From DAOSVX01 sp964440405 (GTDB lineage: Bacteria; Bacillota_I; Bacilli_A; RF39; UBA660): a DNA stretch of 34,724 bases. Where the stretch lies: positions 1 through 34,724 of the forward strand of contig CAYTSB010000004.1 of NCBI GenBank assembly GCA_964440405.1, in the 5' to 3' direction. Shown here piece after piece: positions 15,320 to 24,808 of the stretch; within the stretch, counting starts at the first letter, position 1, and every line of letters starts with the position of its first letter. The notes below the pieces were generated by a model that saw only the letters and a list, made by a program, of their open reading frames with translations, searched no databases and had not been told where the DNA came from. A program made the position numbers and the translations under genes.

Positions 15320-16942
15320 ATGAACTATCAGGTTCTTTATAGGAAATATAGGCCAAATAATTTTGATAATATAGTCGGTCAGGATTATATTATTAATATA
15401 TTAAAAAAATCAATCTTAAACAATAAAATTTCACATGCATATTTATTTTGTGGACCTAGAGGTACTGGTAAAACCAGTACAGCTAGAGTTTTTGCAAAGG
15501 CAATAAATTGTAAGGAAATCAATCAAAGCATTCCGTGCAATAATTGTGACAATTGTAAAATTTTTGATTATAGTTCAGACATTATCGAAATAGATGCTGC
15601 ATCAAACAATGGCGTCGATGAGATAAGGGAATTAAAAAATAATGTAAAACTAGTGCCAGCTGACTTCAAACATAAAGTCTATATTATTGATGAGGTACAT
15701 ATGCTTTCTAGCGGGGCATTTAATGCTTTGTTAAAAACACTAGAAGAGCCACCGAATCATGTTATATTTATTTTAGCAACTACAGAAGCTCAAAAATTAC
15801 CAATAACAGTAATTTCAAGGTGTCAGAAATTTGATTTCCATAAAATTTCTCCATCTATAATTGAGAACAAACTTATTGAAATTTGTACTAGCGAAAAAAT
15901 AATTGTGGATCCGGAAGTTTTAGAAGAAATAGCTATCTTGAGTGATGGCAGCGTTAGAGATGCGCTTGGGATGCTTGAAATGATTACTGGAGTTAATGAA
16001 AAAGTAACTATTAGCAAATTTGAAGAGTTGATAAGTGTTATTTCTTATAAAAAACTAGAGAAATTATATTCATTTATTGATAATAATGATATTAATAAAA
16101 TAAGCGATTTTTTTGAAAATTTAGAAATTAAAAACATTGATTTTTCTTCCTTTGTTAATAAATTTATAATAATTTTAAAAAAGAAAGCGGTATTAATAAA
16201 GCAAAGATCTTTAAACTCTCAAATAACATTTGAAAAACTAAAAGAATTAATTTTTAATTTAAATAAAATATTATTTGAAAATAGAACATCGGTTAGTCCG
16301 TTTTTATTGGCGGAAATTGAAATTTTATCTATATTGAAAACAGAAAATCCAATTGAAAATGATGAAAATTATTATGATAATAGATCAGTTGAAATTAAAA
16401 ATAATATTTTCTCTGAAAGCAAAAAAGATATGGAGGTTAATTCAGAAAAAACAGTCACTAACAAAAATCAAAATTTTGTTGAAATTGACAAAAAAACAAA
16501 TATTAGAATAAATAATTGTTTTGTAAACGCTAACAAAGAAAGCTTATCTAAATATAAAAAATTATGGAAACAATTTGAAGCAAATTTAATTGAAATTCAA
16601 TCTAAATATTTACAATATATAATGGATTCTGAATGCGTTGCAGCATCAGAAAGCCATTTAATTATTTTAGTAAGTTCTGAGAGTCAAAGTGTTTTATTTA
16701 ATAATAATTGTGTTAAAATAGAAAAAGCTTTTTTTAAAGAAGTAAATCAAAAAATTTTATTGGTATCAATTTTTAAAAATCAGTGGGATTCATGCAAAAA
16801 AGATTATATTTGCAATAAAAAAGAAGGAAAAGAATATAAATATATAGAAGAAGAAAAAGAAAAACTTAATGCCGTTGCTAAAGGTAAAGTAAAATCTGTG
16901 GCTTTAGAAATTTTTGATAAAAAAGTAGTAAAGATTAAATAA
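15320..16942 (+). CDS. dnaX: DNA polymerase III subunit gamma/tau
   Basis: Clamp-loader ATPase. The 540-residue product starts with the typical MNYQVLYRKYRPNNFDNIVGQ. It has Walker A GPRGTGKTS near residue 46, a four-cysteine zinc module (C-x9-C-x2-C-x2-C) after it, Walker B/DEAH-like IIDEVHMLS, the LLKTLEEPP loop, sensor 1 ILATTE and the SRC arginine-finger motif. The C-terminal third is Lys/Glu/Asn-rich and poorly conserved, as expected for the tau region. ebfC and recR follow closely, the conserved dnaX-ebfC-recR operon. Confidence 0.96.
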   Translation: MNYQVLYRKYRPNNFDNIVGQDYIINILKKSILNNKISHAYLFCGPRGTGKTSTARVFAKAINCKEINQSIPCNNCDNCKIFDYSSDIIEIDAASNNGVDEIRELKNNVKLVPADFKHKVYIIDEVHMLSSGAFNALLKTLEEPPNHVIFILATTEAQKLPITVISRCQKFDFHKISPSIIENKLIEICTSEKIIVDPEVLEEIAILSDGSVRDALGMLEMITGVNEKVTISKFEELISVISYKKLEKLYSFIDNNDINKISDFFENLEIKNIDFSSFVNKFIIILKKKAVLIKQRSLNSQITFEKLKELIFNLNKILFENRTSVSPFLLAEIEILSILKTENPIENDENYYDNRSVEIKNNIFSESKKDMEVNSEKTVTNKNQNFVEIDKKTNIRINNCFVNANKESLSKYKKLWKQFEANLIEIQSKYLQYIMDSECVAASESHLIILVSSESQSVLFNNNCVKIEKAFFKEVNQKILLVSIFKNQWDSCKKDYICNKKEGKEYKYIEEEKEKLNAVAKGKVKSVALEIFDKKVVKIK

Positions 16943-16956
16943 GAAAGGTGATTAAA

Positions 16957-17256
16957 ATGAATATTCAAAATTTAATGCAACAAGCTCAAAAAATGCAAAA
17001 AGATATAATGCAAAAAAAGGAAGGCTTTAATAAAAAAGAATTTATAGAAGAAGATCAATATTTAAGAATTATAGCAACAGGAGATAAAAAAATTAAAAAA
17101 ATCGAAATTTTAAAGAGTGAACTTTTAAACATTGATGATATCGAAATGCTCCAAGATATTTTATGTGTAACATTTAATAATTTAATTAAAAAAATTGACC
17201 AAGAATTTGAAAAAGAAATGGGCCAATACAGCAATTCGCTAAATGGGTTGATATAG
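16957..17256 (+). CDS. ebfC: YbaB/EbfC family nucleoid-associated protein
   Basis: Small DNA-binding protein (99 residues) that begins MNIQNLMQQAQKMQKDI, the family's helical dimerisation signature. A beta-sheet core follows. I chose ATG 16957, which follows AGGTGATTAAA; an in-frame GTG three codons earlier lies within that site. It sits one base before recR in the dnaX-ebfC-recR operon, consistent with a role near recombination or replication. The C-terminal half is more divergent than in Bacillus. Confidence 0.9.
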   Translation: MNIQNLMQQAQKMQKDIMQKKEGFNKKEFIEEDQYLRIIATGDKKIKKIEILKSELLNIDDIEMLQDILCVTFNNLIKKIDQEFEKEMGQYSNSLNGLI

Positions 17257-17257
17257 T

Positions 17258-17854
17258 ATGTATCCAGAAGCATTGCAAAAAGTAATAGATAATTTTAAGA
17301 AATTTCCGGGTATAGGAGAGAAAAGTGCAGAACGAATGGCCTTATATTTATTAGAATTAGAAGAAGAAAAGCTACAAAATTTTTCGTGTGCTGTTGGCGA
17401 ACTAAGTAAAAAAATAAAAAAGTGCATTATATGTGGTCACATTACAGATAAAAAGAAATGTGATGTTTGCGCTGATGAAAATAGAGATCACAATTTAATC
17501 TGTGTTTTGGAAGATTCAAAAAGTGTTTTTGCTTTAGAAAAAACAGGAAATTATAAAGGAACTTATCATGTTTTAAATGGATTAATATCTCCTATAGATA
17601 AAATCAATCCGGAAGATTTGAATATTTCATCTTTAATTAAGAGAGTAAATAAATTGGAAAATTGTGAACTAATAATAGCTTTAAAATCAACTTTAGAAGG
17701 CGAAATGACAACAATGTATTTAAAAAAAGTGTTAGAAAGCAAGCAGGTGATTGTTTCGCGACTATCTTATGGTATTCCGGTCGGAACAGATATAGATTAT
17801 CTGGATTCATTATCATTTGAAAAAGCTATAAATGATCGCAAGCAAATATCATAA
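17258..17854 (+). CDS. recR: Recombination protein RecR
   Basis: Ring-forming recombination mediator working with RecO and RecF. The 198-residue protein has an N-terminal helix-hairpin-helix (KFPGIGEKSAERMALYL), a four-cysteine zinc finger (CIICGHITDKKKCDVC) and a Toprim domain (ICVLEDSKSVFALE, then YHVLNGLISPIDKI). The C-terminal SRLSYGIPVGTDIDYLD is characteristic. The start ATG lies two bases after the ebfC stop. Confidence 0.96.
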   Translation: MYPEALQKVIDNFKKFPGIGEKSAERMALYLLELEEEKLQNFSCAVGELSKKIKKCIICGHITDKKKCDVCADENRDHNLICVLEDSKSVFALEKTGNYKGTYHVLNGLISPIDKINPEDLNISSLIKRVNKLENCELIIALKSTLEGEMTTMYLKKVLESKQVIVSRLSYGIPVGTDIDYLDSLSFEKAINDRKQIS

Positions 17855-17892
17855 TTTTAATAAATTTACATAATATTTATTAGGAGAAAAAT

Positions 17893-18081
17893 ATGATAAA
17901 AAAAATAATTATAGTAGTAAAAAAAGTGCTGTTTGCTGCATTAGTAATATATGGATTAAATATGATACTATCTTCTGTTAATATTTTTATTCCTATAAAT
18001 ATTTCTACAATAGGTTCAGTAACTTTATTAGGAATTCCCGGTTATGTAGCACTATTACTAATGTACTTTATTACAAAATAA
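17893..18081 (+). CDS. bofA: Pro-sigma-K processing inhibitor BofA family protein
   Basis: A 62-residue, two-helix membrane protein. BofA in Bacillus subtilis holds the SpoIVFB protease inactive in the outer forespore membrane until the signal to process pro-sigma-K. The C-terminal half, FIPINISTIGSVTLLGIPGY, carries the family's PIN and LGIPG motifs, and the position right after recR is the same as in Bacillus. It is shorter at the N-terminus than the 87-residue Bacillus protein. AGGAG lies before the ATG. Confidence 0.83.
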   Translation: MIKKIIIVVKKVLFAALVIYGLNMILSSVNIFIPINISTIGSVTLLGIPGYVALLLMYFITK

Positions 18082-18097
18082 TAGATGGTGGTGGAAA

Positions 18098-18931
18098 ATG
18101 AACTTATATGATAAATTATATGAAAAATTTTTAAATAACAAAATGGGACATGCTTTTCTAATAGAGACAAAAAGCATAAATTTATCATATATTAAAGTTT
18201 TAGAATTATGTAAAAAGATAAATTGTATTAATACATACAATCCTTCCTGTTCATATGATTGTAATATTTGCTATTTAATTGATAATTTTGAATTACCTAG
18301 TTTAATAACGATCGAACCAGATGGCTATTTTATAAAAAAAGAACAAATTCAGAGAATCAAAAATTTGTTTTCTAAAAGCTCAGTTTACTCAAAATATAAC
18401 ATTTATATAATAAAACAACCCGAAAAAATGAATTTAGTAGCTGCAAATACACTATTAAAGTTTTTGGAAGAACCAGAGAATAATACCGTTTGTTTTATGC
18501 TGACAAGCAAAAAAGAAACTGTTTTAAAAACAATTGTTAGTCGTTGTGAAATATATAAAGATGAAATAAATGAACTTGACACTAACGAAAAAGTAGCTAT
18601 GATAGAAGAATTAATAATATCAATAGAAGAAAGCAAAAATTTAAAAATTATTACATTAGCTAAAGAGATGTTAAACAACAATAAGGATGAATTATTGAGT
18701 TTATTTCAAAAGATTTATATTATTTATTACATGAGTTTAAAAGAATGTGATAATTCAATTAATAAAAACAATAAAATATCAAAACTGATTACTGCTAAGA
18801 ATACTAAACAAAGCATATTAGATAAACTGTCAATTATAAGAAAAACATTTGATAATTTAACTTATAATGTTAATATAGAGTTATTGCTAAATAAATTTTT
18901 AATAGAAATGATGAATGAGGTGAAAATATGA
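18098..18931 (+). CDS. holB: DNA polymerase III delta-prime subunit
   Basis: Clamp-loader subunit of 277 residues related to DnaX. It has the N-terminal HAFLIE segment, a cysteine cluster (C-x3-C-x2-C around residue 50), AANTLLKFLEEPENNT and the TIVSRCEIY sensor-like segment. It has no Walker A lysine motif, as expected for delta-prime. It overlaps ricT by the ATGA motif. tmk and the short genes that separate recR/bofA from holB in Bacillus are missing here. Confidence 0.92.
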   Translation: MNLYDKLYEKFLNNKMGHAFLIETKSINLSYIKVLELCKKINCINTYNPSCSYDCNICYLIDNFELPSLITIEPDGYFIKKEQIQRIKNLFSKSSVYSKYNIYIIKQPEKMNLVAANTLLKFLEEPENNTVCFMLTSKKETVLKTIVSRCEIYKDEINELDTNEKVAMIEELIISIEESKNLKIITLAKEMLNNNKDELLSLFQKIYIIYYMSLKECDNSINKNNKISKLITAKNTKQSILDKLSIIRKTFDNLTYNVNIELLLNKFLIEMMNEVKI

Positions 18932-19713
18932 TATGCAGTGTTGTTTTTAAAGAGAACGGAAAACCATATAATTTTAGTTCAAATGAAATAAATTGTTCTT
19001 TGGAAGACAAAGTAATAGTTGAAACTGAAAAAGGGTTACAATATGGTAAAATAATTAAAATTTATGAAAATAAAATAGAAGAAAGAGATTTAAAAAATAT
19101 TGTAAGATTAGCTACAGATGAAGATCATAACAAATATTTAAAGAATACTAAAGATGCCATGATGGCACTAGAAAAGGCAAAAGAATTAGTAAAAGAGCTT
19201 AATTTAGAAATGGCTTTTTTAGATGCATATTACACTTTTGATAAAAGGCAATTGTTATTCAATTTTATTTCAGATAATAGAGTTGATTTTAGAGAATTAG
19301 CCAAAAGATTAGCGGGAATTTATAAAACCAGAATAGAACTTAGACAGATTGGTGCTAGAGATAAAGCCAAAGAAATAGGCGGAATGGGTCAGTGTGGTAG
19401 AGAAATATGCTGTTCCTCATTTTTAAATAGAATTGATGCTGTTACAATAAATATGGCAAAAAATCAAAATATTGCTTTAAATCCTAATAAAATAAATGGT
19501 GCGTGTGGCAGATTACTTTGCTGTCTAGCTTATGAAGATGAAGAATATACTGTTTGCCAAAAAGGATTACCCGAAATCAATAATAAGTATAAAAAAGACG
19601 GAATAGAAGGTATAGTAAAAAATGTTGATATTTTAAATAGAATTATCACTGTAGATACCGGCTCAGAAATAAAAATTATTCAACTAGAAAACTGCTGTCA
19701 TGAAAAAAAATGA
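18928..19713 (+). CDS. ricT: RicT (YaaT), PSP1-domain iron-sulfur protein of the Y-complex
   Basis: The 261-residue protein carries the PSP1 domain. Conserved cysteine clusters are GQCGREICCSSFL and GACGRLLCCLAYE, with a further Cys in YTVCQKGLP. In Bacillus subtilis RicT forms the Y-complex with RicA and RicF, binds Fe-S clusters, guides RNase Y, and is needed for competence, biofilm formation and sporulation. It follows holB directly as in Bacillus. Its end overlaps trmN6 by 14 bases; yabA, the DnaA regulator usually placed between them, is absent. Confidence 0.93.
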   Translation: MICSVVFKENGKPYNFSSNEINCSLEDKVIVETEKGLQYGKIIKIYENKIEERDLKNIVRLATDEDHNKYLKNTKDAMMALEKAKELVKELNLEMAFLDAYYTFDKRQLLFNFISDNRVDFRELAKRLAGIYKTRIELRQIGARDKAKEIGGMGQCGREICCSSFLNRIDAVTINMAKNQNIALNPNKINGACGRLLCCLAYEDEEYTVCQKGLPEINNKYKKDGIEGIVKNVDILNRIITVDTGSEIKIIQLENCCHEKK

Positions 19714-20401
19714 TTTATTTGATTATAAAGATCTATTTGTTTTTCAAAATGACAAGGATTTTAAATTTTCTCTAGATTCAATACTCTTAGCAGAATTTGT
19801 AAATATAAAGTTAACCACAAAGACAATTGTGGATTTTTGCACGGGAATAGGAACCATTCCTTTAATATTATCTACTAAAGCCAAAGTAAAAATTTATGGT
19901 ATTGAAGTGCAAAAATCAGTTTTTAAGCTAGCCCAAAAAAGTATTCAACACAATAATATATCTAATATTGAATACATTAATGACAATATATCTAATGCAG
20001 CAAAATATTTTAAAAATGTTGATATTGTTGTTTGCAATCCACCATATTTTAAAACGAATTCAACATCATTAATAAATAAAAACAAGAACAAAGCAATAGC
20101 AAGACACGAAATTACAACTAATCTTAAAGATATTATAAAAATATCAAGAGAGGTATTAAAAGAAACTGGGCATTTATATCTTTCTCACCGTCCGGAAAGA
20201 CTGGTAGAAATTATAAAACTATTGGGAGAATATAAATTTAGTGTTAAAAGAATTCAACTTATATATTCAAAATTTGAAAAAAATGCTATTATATTATTGA
20301 TTGATGCATGTAAAGGTGGTAAAGAAGGCTTAATTGTAAGTCCTCCTATTGATATTTCAAAATATAATAGTTATCAAAATATTTTTGAGGAATCAAAGTA
20401 A
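19700..20401 (+). CDS. trmN6: tRNA1(Val) adenine-37 N6-methyltransferase-like protein (TrmN6/YabB)
   Basis: Class I SAM methyltransferase of 233 residues. It has the SAM motif VDFCTGIGTIPLIL near residue 45 and the N6-adenine signature NPPY in VVCNPPYF near 113. The YabB-type N-terminus reads LFQN-like FVFQNDKDFKFSLDSILLAEF. Position after ricT corresponds to yabB in Bacillus. The exact tRNA substrate is inferred from the family. Confidence 0.87.
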   Translation: MKKNDLFDYKDLFVFQNDKDFKFSLDSILLAEFVNIKLTTKTIVDFCTGIGTIPLILSTKAKVKIYGIEVQKSVFKLAQKSIQHNNISNIEYINDNISNAAKYFKNVDIVVCNPPYFKTNSTSLINKNKNKAIARHEITTNLKDIIKISREVLKETGHLYLSHRPERLVEIIKLLGEYKFSVKRIQLIYSKFEKNAIILLIDACKGGKEGLIVSPPIDISKYNSYQNIFEESK

Positions 20402-20408
20402 AAATGAT

Positions 20409-20414
20409 TATAAT
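20409..20414 (+). promoter_or_regulatory. Candidate pth promoter
   Basis: Perfect TATAAT at 20409-20414, with TTGAGG 18 bases upstream (20385-20390) inside the end of trmN6. Confidence 0.45.
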
Positions 20415-20450
20415 GCATTTTATCGCACAAAAAATGGGAGAGGAGTCAAT

Positions 20451-20513
20451 TTGAAAGTTTTTCTTAGAATTGATTATATGGTAAATTATGAAATTAATAG
20501 TGGGATTAGGTAA
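20451..20513 (+). CDS. Possible 20-codon leader peptide overlapping pth
   Basis: A TTG at 20451 follows a good AGAGGAG ribosome site, opening a 20-residue frame that ends at 20513, 26 bases inside pth. The pth ATG itself has no clear ribosome site, so translation of this peptide might feed pth initiation. The evidence is only the site, spacing and overlap; the peptide resembles nothing I know. Confidence 0.35.
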   Translation: MKVFLRIDYMVNYEINSGIR

Positions 20514-21030
20514 TCCTGGAAAAAATTATATTAATACTAAGCATAATATTGGTTTTATAATCTTAGACAGTTTTATTGGTGAAAAATGGAGTAAAAAAAA
20601 TCAGGCTTTATATATAATAAAAGAGATAAATGGCGAAAAAACAATTTTTATAAAGCCGCAAACATATATGAACCTTTCGGGTTTAGCAGTAAAAAAATTT
20701 GTTGAATATTATAAAATTTGTATACAAGATATTTTAGTAATCCAAGATGATTTGGATTTATCTATGGGAAAGCTAAGGATTAAGCATAATAGTGGGCCTG
20801 GCGGGCATAATGGTATTAACTCAATTATATCAGCCCTCGGAAGCAATGAATTTTATCGTTTAAAAATTGGCGTTGGTAAATCAGATGAGATTGATGCCAG
20901 AGACTATGTTTTAGAAAATTTTACCTTGTCAGAGCAAAACATTTTAAATGATTTAAAACCGTCTTGTAAAGAAATTATTGATTTATTTATTGAAGGAAAT
21001 ATTGAAAAGGCTACTAATAAATTTAACTAA
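20488..21030 (+). CDS. pth: Peptidyl-tRNA hydrolase
   Basis: Releases tRNA from prematurely dropped peptidyl-tRNAs. The 180-residue protein has the N-terminal GLGNPGKNY, the catalytic His19 in TKHNIGF, the QDDLDL loop with the conserved Asp and PGGHNGINSI. It precedes mfd as pth (spoVC) does in Bacillus, apart from one missing small gene. The ribosome site at the ATG is weak; see the overlapping leader frame. Confidence 0.96.
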   Translation: MKLIVGLGNPGKNYINTKHNIGFIILDSFIGEKWSKKNQALYIIKEINGEKTIFIKPQTYMNLSGLAVKKFVEYYKICIQDILVIQDDLDLSMGKLRIKHNSGPGGHNGINSIISALGSNEFYRLKIGVGKSDEIDARDYVLENFTLSEQNILNDLKPSCKEIIDLFIEGNIEKATNKFN

Positions 21031-21038
21031 GAGGAATT

Positions 21039-24000
21039 ATGGATTTTATCAGCAATAGTTTAAATTTCAATGATAACATAGTTATAAAGGGCTTAACAGA
21101 AGAGTTAAGTGTTTTCTACATTTATGAAAAATTTAAAAAATCAACAAATGATATATTGATTTTAACCTCTACTTTATTGGAAGCAAATACGATGTTTGAA
21201 AAACTTTCAACCTATACTAATAAAGTAAAGCTTTTTCCTATGGATGATTTTATTAGTAGCAAAACCGAAGCCGTTTCACCAGATTTGGAATTAAAAAGAT
21301 TAGAATTTTTAAAGAACATTAATCAAGGAAATAAAATTATTGTTACCAATATTACCGGTTTTTTGAAGAAATTGTCTGATATTAGCGCCAAACAATCTTT
21401 AATCAGTCTAAAAAAAGGCATGACTATAAACAGAAAAGAACTTGAAGAACAAATAGAAAGTTTCGGCTATAATAAAGAGTCTATAGTAACAAGTACAAGG
21501 GAGTATGCAGTAAGAGGGTATATATTAGATGTTTTCTTAACTGACAGCGAACGTCCAATAAGAATAGAACTAGATGGTAATTATATAGAATCAATTAGAT
21601 TTTTTGACGAATCCACTCAAATTTCAATAAAAGAAATTGATAATATAAAAATATATCCAGCTAAGGAACTAGTAACAGCAGTTAATAGTAACATTTTAGA
21701 ATATTTAAACGATGCAACAGTAATATATTACGATTATGATCAAATTAACTATGGCCTCAATTTGATTCAAAAACAAATATTAGATGAAAACCTTGAAAAA
21801 AATTTTTATTTTTCTGAAAATTTAATTGTAAAAAACAAAGTGTTTATTAGTTTTACAGATAATAAAATAGAAAATTACCCTATAATTAATTATTTCTCTG
21901 AAAATATCATTAATTTTAATAATGACTACGAAAAATTAAAATTATATATTTTAAAACAAATTAATATTTCCAAAACAGTTATTATTTGTTTATCTAAAGA
22001 TAAGCAAATTGAAGAAATAAAAGCACTTTTTCCAAGTGCTATTCTAAATAATTTTCAAAAAAATAAAATTAATATTTTTAAAAAACAAATTAATAGTGGT
22101 TTTGTTTTTAAGGAATTTGTTGTTGTGTCAGAATTTGATATTAGCAATTTTCAAGAGAAAAAAACAAAATATTATAGTTCAATAAAAACGGGTAAAAAAA
22201 TTAAAAATTATGAAGAATTAAAAAAAGGAGATTATGTAGTTCATGTTGCTTATGGAATAGGCATTTATAATGGTCTGGCTTCAATAAATAAAAATGGATT
22301 AAAAAAAGATTATGTTCAAATTTTATATAAAGATAATGATAAAATTTATGTTCCTGTTGAAAAAATAGACGCTTTATACAAATATACAATAAAAGATGGA
22401 GCAGTACCCAGATTGAATAAACTTGGTACTTTAACTTGGGAAAAAACGAAATTAAATACTAGAAAAAAAATTTCTGATATTGCAGAAGAACTAATAAAGT
22501 TATACGCCGAAAGATCAAAGATAATTGGAAATTCCTATAAAAATTATCCTGAAATCAGTATTTTTGATCAAGAATTTATATACGAAGAAACTATAGATCA
22601 AAAAAAAGCCATAGAAGATGTTTATCGTGATTTATCAAGTAAAACTTGTATGGATCGCCTTTTATGCGGAGATGTCGGATATGGCAAGACAGAGGTAGCG
22701 TTTCGAGCAGCATTTAAAACTATTGTTAACGAGTTCCAGGTGGCTTATTTATGTCCAACAACTATATTATCCAATCAACATTATAAAAATGCTCTTAATA
22801 GATTTAGAAATTATCCAGTAAACATTAAATTATTAAATAGATTTGTTTCAAAAAGGGAACAAGAAGCCACTATTGAAGGCTTAAAAAACGGTACAGTTGA
22901 TATGGTTATCGGGACTCATAGACTATTAAGTGCTGATGTAAAGTTTAAAAAGCTGGGATTATTAATAGTTGATGAAGAGCAACGATTCGGAGTTAAACAT
23001 AAGGAAAAAATAAAAAGCATGAAAAGCGATGTTAATATTTTAACTTTATCAGCTACTCCGATTCCTAGAACAATGAAATTTGCTATGTCAGGTTTAAAAG
23101 ATATGAGTATTATTGATACTCCGCCAGTTAACAGATATCCAGTTCAAACCTATGTTATGGCTGAAAACGATTCTTTGGTTAAAGATGCTGTTTATAAAGA
23201 ATTGGCTAGAAAAGGGCAAGTATACATTTTATATAATAATATTGAAAATATTGAAAGAAAGATGCAAAAATTGTCAGAATTATGTCCACTAGCTAAATTC
23301 AAATATGCTCATGGCAGAATGAGTAAAACAGAGTTAGAAGAAATCATGAGTGATTTTATAGATATGAAATTTAATGTGCTTATATGTACAACTATAATTG
23401 AAACAGGAATTGATATATCTAATGTTAATACTTTGATTGTATATGATGCTGATAGGTTTGGATTATCACAATTATACCAATTACGAGGCAGAGTTGGTAG
23501 AAGTAACAGAATAGCATTTGCTTACTTGCTCTATGATAAAAGTAAAATATTAAATGATATTGCTATTAAAAGATTAAAAGCTATTAAAGAATTCACTGAG
23601 CTTGGCAGTGGTTATAAAATTGCCATGCGTGATTTAGCTTTAAGAGGAGCCGGTGACTTGCTAGGAAGTGAGCAGGCGGGATTTGTAAATTCAGTTGGAA
23701 TTGATCTATATTTAAAAATGCTCGAGGAAGAAGTGAATAAACAAAAAGGTATTGATATAGTTGAGGAAACTGATACCGAAGCCCTAATTAATGTCGAAAC
23801 GCATATAAGCGACAATTATATTGATGATGAATCAGTTAAAATAGAAATACATAAATTAATAAATGGTATTCATGACAAGGAAACATTAGATATAATTAAA
23901 AAAGAAATAGAAGATCGTTTTGGTAAAATAACTGAAAACATCTATATTTATATGTATGAAGAGTTGTTTGAAAAGCTTGCCCAAAAATATGAAATAAAGG

Positions 24001-24218
24001 AAGTAGAACAAACTGGTAAATATATAAAGTTTGCTTTTAGTGAAAATATTAGTTCAAAAATCAAAGGTGATAAATTACTATTGATAGCAAATAATATTAA
24101 TTCTAAATTTAATATTTTATATCAAAAAAACAAAGTGTTTATAACACTCTATTTTAGCAGTTTAAAAAAACATTTTATTTTTTATATAGTTGATTTATTA
24201 TTAAATGATTTTAATTAG
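21039..24218 (+). CDS. mfd: Transcription-repair coupling factor Mfd
   Basis: DNA translocase that removes RNA polymerase stalled at lesions and recruits UvrA. The 1059-residue product is about 110 shorter than the Bacillus protein, mainly in loops of the N-terminal half. Visible parts are the UvrB-like N-terminal domain, a CarD-like RNA-polymerase-interacting domain (GDYVVHVAYGIGIY near 395), Walker A GDVGYGKTE near 544, DEEQRFG near 644, SATPIPRT, the QLRGRVGRS motif VI and the C-terminal D7 domain. It ends in an 8-base convergent overlap with ppa. Confidence 0.96.
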   Translation: MDFISNSLNFNDNIVIKGLTEELSVFYIYEKFKKSTNDILILTSTLLEANTMFEKLSTYTNKVKLFPMDDFISSKTEAVSPDLELKRLEFLKNINQGNKIIVTNITGFLKKLSDISAKQSLISLKKGMTINRKELEEQIESFGYNKESIVTSTREYAVRGYILDVFLTDSERPIRIELDGNYIESIRFFDESTQISIKEIDNIKIYPAKELVTAVNSNILEYLNDATVIYYDYDQINYGLNLIQKQILDENLEKNFYFSENLIVKNKVFISFTDNKIENYPIINYFSENIINFNNDYEKLKLYILKQINISKTVIICLSKDKQIEEIKALFPSAILNNFQKNKINIFKKQINSGFVFKEFVVVSEFDISNFQEKKTKYYSSIKTGKKIKNYEELKKGDYVVHVAYGIGIYNGLASINKNGLKKDYVQILYKDNDKIYVPVEKIDALYKYTIKDGAVPRLNKLGTLTWEKTKLNTRKKISDIAEELIKLYAERSKIIGNSYKNYPEISIFDQEFIYEETIDQKKAIEDVYRDLSSKTCMDRLLCGDVGYGKTEVAFRAAFKTIVNEFQVAYLCPTTILSNQHYKNALNRFRNYPVNIKLLNRFVSKREQEATIEGLKNGTVDMVIGTHRLLSADVKFKKLGLLIVDEEQRFGVKHKEKIKSMKSDVNILTLSATPIPRTMKFAMSGLKDMSIIDTPPVNRYPVQTYVMAENDSLVKDAVYKELARKGQVYILYNNIENIERKMQKLSELCPLAKFKYAHGRMSKTELEEIMSDFIDMKFNVLICTTIIETGIDISNVNTLIVYDADRFGLSQLYQLRGRVGRSNRIAFAYLLYDKSKILNDIAIKRLKAIKEFTELGSGYKIAMRDLALRGAGDLLGSEQAGFVNSVGIDLYLKMLEEEVNKQKGIDIVEETDTEALINVETHISDNYIDDESVKIEIHKLINGIHDKETLDIIKKEIEDRFGKITENIYIYMYEELFEKLAQKYEIKEVEQTGKYIKFAFSENISSKIKGDKLLLIANNINSKFNILYQKNKVFITLYFSSLKKHFIFYIVDLLLNDFN

Positions 24219-24699
24219 ATTTATTTGATAAAAATTTATTTTTACACTTTTCTATTAGAATTAAGGCTGCATCTTTACTGTACCAGTCACCAATTTCAAC
24301 TTTAATATTTTGTAATCTTTTATAAGTCATAAAAAACTCTTTTATTTCTTCTTTGGTATGAATGGGTAACTCTTCAATACTTTTTAAATGGTCAAATCTT
24401 GGATCGTCATTAGCAACTGAAATAATTTTTTCATCATGAAATCCTTTATCTACAATAGATAAATAACCTAGTACCCTAGCTCTTATTATACATCCAGGGA
24501 ATGTTGGAGAAGAAGACAATACTAAAATATCTAATGGATCACCATCATCGGCTAAAGTCTCATCTATATAGCCGTACTCAGCTGGATACATAACGCTTGA
24601 ATATAAAACTCTATCTAATCTGATTTTTCCAGTTTTTTGATCAATTTCATATTTGTTTTTAGTGCCCATTGGAATCTCTATAACGGCATCTACAATCAT
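24211..24699 (-). CDS. ppa: Inorganic pyrophosphatase, family I
   Basis: Soluble Mg-dependent pyrophosphatase of 162 residues. The signature DDGDPLDILVL holds the metal-binding aspartates, followed by GYLSIVDKG, DEKIISVANDDPRF and the C-terminal VEIGDWYSKDAA. The N-terminal MIVDAVIEIPMGTKNKYEID is typical. It is the only clear gene on the minus strand to the right of the origin, inserted between mfd and spoVT, which are adjacent in Bacillus; many Bacillus use the unrelated family II enzyme. Its end overlaps mfd tail-to-tail. Confidence 0.94.
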   Translation of the reverse strand: MIVDAVIEIPMGTKNKYEIDQKTGKIRLDRVLYSSVMYPAEYGYIDETLADDGDPLDILVLSSSPTFPGCIIRARVLGYLSIVDKGFHDEKIISVANDDPRFDHLKSIEELPIHTKEEIKEFFMTYKRLQNIKVEIGDWYSKDAALILIEKCKNKFLSNKSN

Positions 24700-24720
24700 T
24701 TCGTACCTTCTTTCTTAATT

Positions 24721-24749
24721 AGTATAAAGAAAAAAGAAATGAAAGTCAA
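24721..24749 (-). promoter_or_regulatory. Sigma-A-type promoter for ppa
   Basis: On the minus strand, TTGACT (24749-24744) and TATACT (24726-24721) are 17 bases apart. The predicted leader to the ppa ATG is very short, about 15 bases, with an AAGG ribosome site. Confidence 0.6.
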
Positions 24750-24808
24750 TTTAATATAAGTATATTTCAAAAATTAAGTTACAAACTAAAAAAAGAAAAG
24801 GAGTAAAT

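Noticed and set aside
16795..16830. A-rich runs in dnaX as a programmed frameshift site
   Set aside because: A-runs are common in this AT-rich DNA. I saw no convincing slippery heptamer plus stimulatory hairpin or internal ribosome site at the expected position.
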